Shown: piece after piece, positions 53,799 to 56,648 of the stretch | Position numbering within the stretch: the stretch's first letter is position 1 | Layout of the letters: the number at the start of each line of letters is the position of its first letter | Assembly (NCBI GenBank): GCA_002256205.1 | Contig: NKIW01000013.1 | Coordinates: 1-56,648 of the forward strand | Origin: Rhizobiales bacterium PAR1 | GTDB lineage: Bacteria; Pseudomonadota; Alphaproteobacteria; Rhizobiales; Beijerinckiaceae | Reading direction: 5' to 3' | Length of the DNA stretch: 56,648 nucleotides | Notes under the pieces: generated by a model | Seen by the model: only the letters and a program-made list of their open reading frames with translations | The model's database searches: none | What the model was told of the DNA's origin: nothing | Position numbers and translations under genes: made by a program

Positions 53799-54269
53799 AT
53801 GTCTCGCCGCCACGCTGCTGAAAAGCGCGAAATAATCCCCGATGCAAAGTTCGGTGACGTCGTTCTGACCAAGTTCATGAACGCCGTCATGTACGAAGGC
53901 AAAAAGTCGGTTGCCGAGCAGATCGTCTATGGTGCCTTCGACATGATCGAAGCGCGCGCCAAGGCCGAGCCGCTGCCGCTGTTCAAGCAGGCGCTTGAGA
54001 ACGTGGCGCCGGCCGTCGAAGTGCGTTCGCGCCGCGTCGGTGGTGCGACCTATCAGGTGCCGGTTGAAGTCCGCGCCGAGCGCCGTCAGGCCCTCGCGAT
54101 CCGCTGGATCATCAACGCGGCCCGCGGTCGCAACGACAAGACGATGGTTGAGCGCCTTTCGGCCGAATTGCTCGACGCCGCCAATAACCGCGGCAACGCG
54201 GTGAAGAAGCGCGAAGAAACGCACCGGATGGCGGAAGCCAACCGCGCCTTCTCGCACTATCGCTGGTAA
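53799..54269 (+). CDS. rpsG: 30S ribosomal protein S7
   Basis: S7 nucleates the head of the small subunit. The 156-residue length is standard. It opens [20 protein letters not shown] and contains the [20 protein letters not shown] and [13 protein letters not shown]-like end ([13 protein letters not shown]). AAGAGGAATT precedes the ATG. It is 39 bp before fusA. Confidence 0.98.
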   Translation: MSRRHAAEKREIIPDAKFGDVVLTKFMNAVMYEGKKSVAEQIVYGAFDMIEARAKAEPLPLFKQALENVAPAVEVRSRRVGGATYQVPVEVRAERRQALAIRWIINAARGRNDKTMVERLSAELLDAANNRGNAVKKREETHRMAEANRAFSHYRW

Positions 54270-54308
54270 TTCAGGCCCCGGACCCGGAAATAGGACGAGG
54301 AACCTAAA

Positions 54309-56396
54309 ATGGCTCGCCAATATAAACTCGAGGATTATCGTAACTTCGGCATCATGGCTCACATTGATGCTGGCAAGACGACGACCACCGAGCGCATTCT
54401 CTACTACACCGGCAAGAGCCATAAGATCGGCGAAGTGCACGAAGGCGCTGCCACCATGGATTTCATGGAGCAGGAGCAGGAGCGTGGCATCACGATCACC
54501 TCGGCCGCGACCACCGCGTTCTGGGAAGGTCGTGACGGTGTCAAAAAGCGCCTGAACATCATCGACACCCCTGGCCACGTCGACTTCACGATTGAAGTCG
54601 AGCGTTCGCTCCGTGTTCTCGACGGCGCCGTTTGCGTCCTCGATTCGAACCAGGGCGTCGAGCCGCAGACGGAAACCGTCTGGCGTCAGGGCGACAAGTA
54701 CAATGTTCCGCGTATCGTGTTCGCGAACAAGATGGACAAGACCGGTGCCGATTTCTATCGCTGCCTCTCGGACATCAAGACTCGCCTCGGCGCCAAGCCG
54801 GTTGCGATCCAGCTGCCGATCGGCGCGGAATCGGACTTCAAGGGTCTCGTCGACCTGATCCGCATGAAGGGCGTTGTCTGGGATGACGATGCGCTCGGCG
54901 CGAACTATCGCGATTGCGAGATTCCTGCCGACATGATCGAGAAGTGCAAAGAGCACCGCGAGATCATGCTCGAAGCCGCCGTCGAAATGGACGATGCGGT
55001 GATGGAAGCCTATCTCGAAGGCAATGAGCCGGATGAAGCCACGCTTCGTCGCTGCATCCGCAAGGCCGTTCTGACTGGTGCCTTCTATCCGGTTCTTTGC
55101 GGTTCTGCGTTCAAGAACAAGGGCGTGCAGACGCTTCTTGATGCGGTTGTTGACTTCTTGCCGTGCCCGCTGGATCGCCCGTCGATCAAGGGTATCGACT
55201 CCGATACTGGTGAAGAGACCACGCGCCCGGCTTCCGACGAGCAGCCGCTCGCGATGCTGGCCTTCAAGATCATGGACGACCCCTATGGCGTTCTGACCTT
55301 CTGCCGCATCTATTCGGGCAAGCTCGAATCCGGTTCGACCCTCGTCAACGCGACCCGCGAAAAGCGTGAGCGTATCGGCCGTATGCTGCTGATGCATGCG
55401 AACAACCGCGAGGAAATCAAGGAAGCCTACGCTGGCGACATCATCGCCGTGATCGGCCTGAAGGACAGCCGCACCGGCGATACGCTGTGCGACCCGGCCC
55501 ATCAGGTTGTTCTTGAGCGCATGGAATTTCCCGAACCGGTCATTGAAATGGCCGTTGAGCCCAAGTCCAAGGGCGACCAGGAAAAGATGGCGATCGCGCT
55601 CGGCAAGCTTGCCGCAGAGGATCCCTCCTTCCGCGTGTCGACCGATCAGGAATCGGGCCAGACGATCATCAAGGGGATGGGCGAACTCCATCTCGACATC
55701 AAGATCGACATCCTGCGCCGTACCCACAAGGTCGACGTTTCGGTCGGTGCCCCGCAGGTTGCCTATCGCGAAACCATTTCGCGCAAGGTCGAGCACGACT
55801 ACACCCACAAGAAGCAGTCGGGTGGTTCGGGTCAGTTCGCCCGTATCAAGTTCGTTCTCGAGCCGAACGAGCCGAACGCCGGCTTCACCTTTGAATCGAA
55901 GGTTATTGGCGGTGCGGTTCCGAAGGAATACATTCCGGGCGTTGAAAAGGGTCTTGAGAGTGTCATCGGTTCCGGTCCGCTCGCGGGCTTCCCGGTCGTC
56001 GATGTCAAGGTTAGCTTGATCGACGGCGCCTATCATGAAGTCGACTCGAGCGCGATTGCGTTCGAAATCGCGGCCCGTCAGGGTCTGCGCGAGGCCTTCC
56101 AGAAGGCTGGCGCGGTTCTGCTCGAGCCGATCATGAAGGTCGAAGTTGTCACGCCGGAAGATTTCACCGGCTCGGTCATCGGCGATCTCAACTCCCGTCG
56201 TGGCCAGATTCTCGGTCAGGACATGCGCGGCAACGCCAACATCGTGAATGCGATGGTCCCGCTTGCCAACATGTTCGGCTACGTCAACACGCTGCGTTCG
56301 TTCAGCCAGGGTCGCGCATCGTTCTCGATGGTGTTCGATCACTACGCTGAAGTGCCGCGCAACGTGGCGGAAGAAGTTATCGCCAAGTACGCCTAA
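54309..56396 (+). CDS. fusA: Elongation factor G
   Basis: EF-G is the GTPase that drives translocation. The 695-residue length is typical. The GTP-binding motifs are [15 protein letters not shown] (about 17-31), [12 protein letters not shown] and [10 protein letters not shown]. Later domains include [14 protein letters not shown] and [13 protein letters not shown] near the C-terminus. It lies in the usual position between rpsG and tuf. Nothing unusual was seen in it. Confidence 0.99.
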   Translation: MARQYKLEDYRNFGIMAHIDAGKTTTTERILYYTGKSHKIGEVHEGAATMDFMEQEQERGITITSAATTAFWEGRDGVKKRLNIIDTPGHVDFTIEVERSLRVLDGAVCVLDSNQGVEPQTETVWRQGDKYNVPRIVFANKMDKTGADFYRCLSDIKTRLGAKPVAIQLPIGAESDFKGLVDLIRMKGVVWDDDALGANYRDCEIPADMIEKCKEHREIMLEAAVEMDDAVMEAYLEGNEPDEATLRRCIRKAVLTGAFYPVLCGSAFKNKGVQTLLDAVVDFLPCPLDRPSIKGIDSDTGEETTRPASDEQPLAMLAFKIMDDPYGVLTFCRIYSGKLESGSTLVNATREKRERIGRMLLMHANNREEIKEAYAGDIIAVIGLKDSRTGDTLCDPAHQVVLERMEFPEPVIEMAVEPKSKGDQEKMAIALGKLAAEDPSFRVSTDQESGQTIIKGMGELHLDIKIDILRRTHKVDVSVGAPQVAYRETISRKVEHDYTHKKQSGGSGQFARIKFVLEPNEPNAGFTFESKVIGGAVPKEYIPGVEKGLESVIGSGPLAGFPVVDVKVSLIDGAYHEVDSSAIAFEIAARQGLREAFQKAGAVLLEPIMKVEVVTPEDFTGSVIGDLNSRRGQILGQDMRGNANIVNAMVPLANMFGYVNTLRSFSQGRASFSMVFDHYAEVPRNVAEEVIAKYA

Positions 56397-56503
56397 TCCG
56401 GCGCGCCCTTGCGGCGCCCGTTACTCTCATCCGGGCGCGGAACCATCCGCGCCAAGTCCTAAAATCGAGCGCCTAGGGCGCGATCACGTCAGGAGTGCCT
56501 TCC

Positions 56504-56648
56504 ATGGGCAAGGAAAAGTTTTCTCGTTCGAAGCCGCATTGCAACATCGGCACGATTGGTCACGTTGACCATGGCAAGACGTCGCTGACTGCGGCGATCA
56601 CGAAGGTTCTTGCGGAGACGGGCGGCGCGACGTTCCCGGCGTGCGACC
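56504..56648 (+). CDS. tuf: Elongation factor Tu, 5' fragment
   Basis: EF-Tu delivers aminoacyl-tRNA to the ribosome. Only the first 48 codons are inside the window. They read [20 protein letters not shown] and continue [11 protein letters not shown] with the GTP-binding P-loop [14 protein letters not shown] lies before the ATG. The last visible codons give TFPACD, where the family has TFTAYD; two base changes explain this, and they fall in the final 15 bases of the window. The gene is usually duplicated, so the window may end at an assembly break. Confidence 0.93.
   Translation, partial: MGKEKFSRSKPHCNIGTIGHVDHGKTSLTAAITKVLAETGGATFPACD

Noticed and set aside
53793-56342. 849-codon minus-strand open frame across rpsG and fusA
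   Set aside because: It spans two real genes on the other strand and has shadow-type composition.

Overview
The window looks like a high-GC alphaproteobacterial chromosome, most likely of the Hyphomicrobiales type. The grounds are the ribosomal/RNA polymerase protein sequences and gene order, a four-subunit sarcosine oxidase operon, a phasin-like gene, and the abundance of solute-binding ABC importers. No intact rRNA or tRNA gene, CRISPR array or transposase was seen. The genus cannot be named from sequence alone. The left edge cuts the conserved tip of a chemoreceptor gene and the right edge cuts tuf. Both are multi-copy sequences, so these may be contig ends.

Region 1 (1-4.8 kb) holds a truncated chemoreceptor, a complete chemoreceptor and an EamA-type permease. 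The gene-poor stretches between them carry degenerate copies of a short repeat.

Region 2 (4.8-19.9 kb, all on the minus strand) is the core of the window: 14 co-directional genes. In transcription order they are an N-carbamoylsarcosine amidase, a PotDBCA-like importer, a GlxA/AraC-type regulator, sarcosine oxidase soxBDAG, serine dehydratase sdaA, glyA, folB and purU. Together they can convert N-carbamoylsarcosine to sarcosine, then to glycine plus methylene-tetrahydrofolate, then to serine and pyruvate, while purU recycles formyl-tetrahydrofolate.

Region 3 (20.0-27.7 kb, plus strand) is divergent from region 2. It holds a LysR regulator preceded by a perfect palindrome, creatinase (creatine to sarcosine plus urea), a second LysR regulator and a second PotDABC-like importer. 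Regions 2 and 3 together make a creatine/carbamoylsarcosine catabolic locus feeding one-carbon metabolism. The enzymes that would turn creatinine into creatine or N-carbamoylsarcosine are not in the window.

Region 4 (28.3-37.5 kb, plus strand) has a LysR regulator, a DUF1445 (D-glutamate cyclase-family) protein, a complete branched-chain-amino-acid-type importer and the 5-oxoprolinase subunits PxpA, PxpB and PxpC. This reads as a self-contained uptake and salvage island for 5-oxoproline or D-glutamate. A 610-bp spacer before it carries two tRNA-3'-end-like fragments.

Region 5 (37.5-56.6 kb) has an XpaC-like gene on the minus strand and then the housekeeping block secE-nusG, rplKA, rplJL, rpoBC, rpsL-rpsG-fusA-tuf. 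Two extra genes interrupt it: a secreted protein of unknown function between nusG and rplK, and a phasin-like gene between rpoC and rpsL. Several spacers carry clear terminator or attenuator hairpins.
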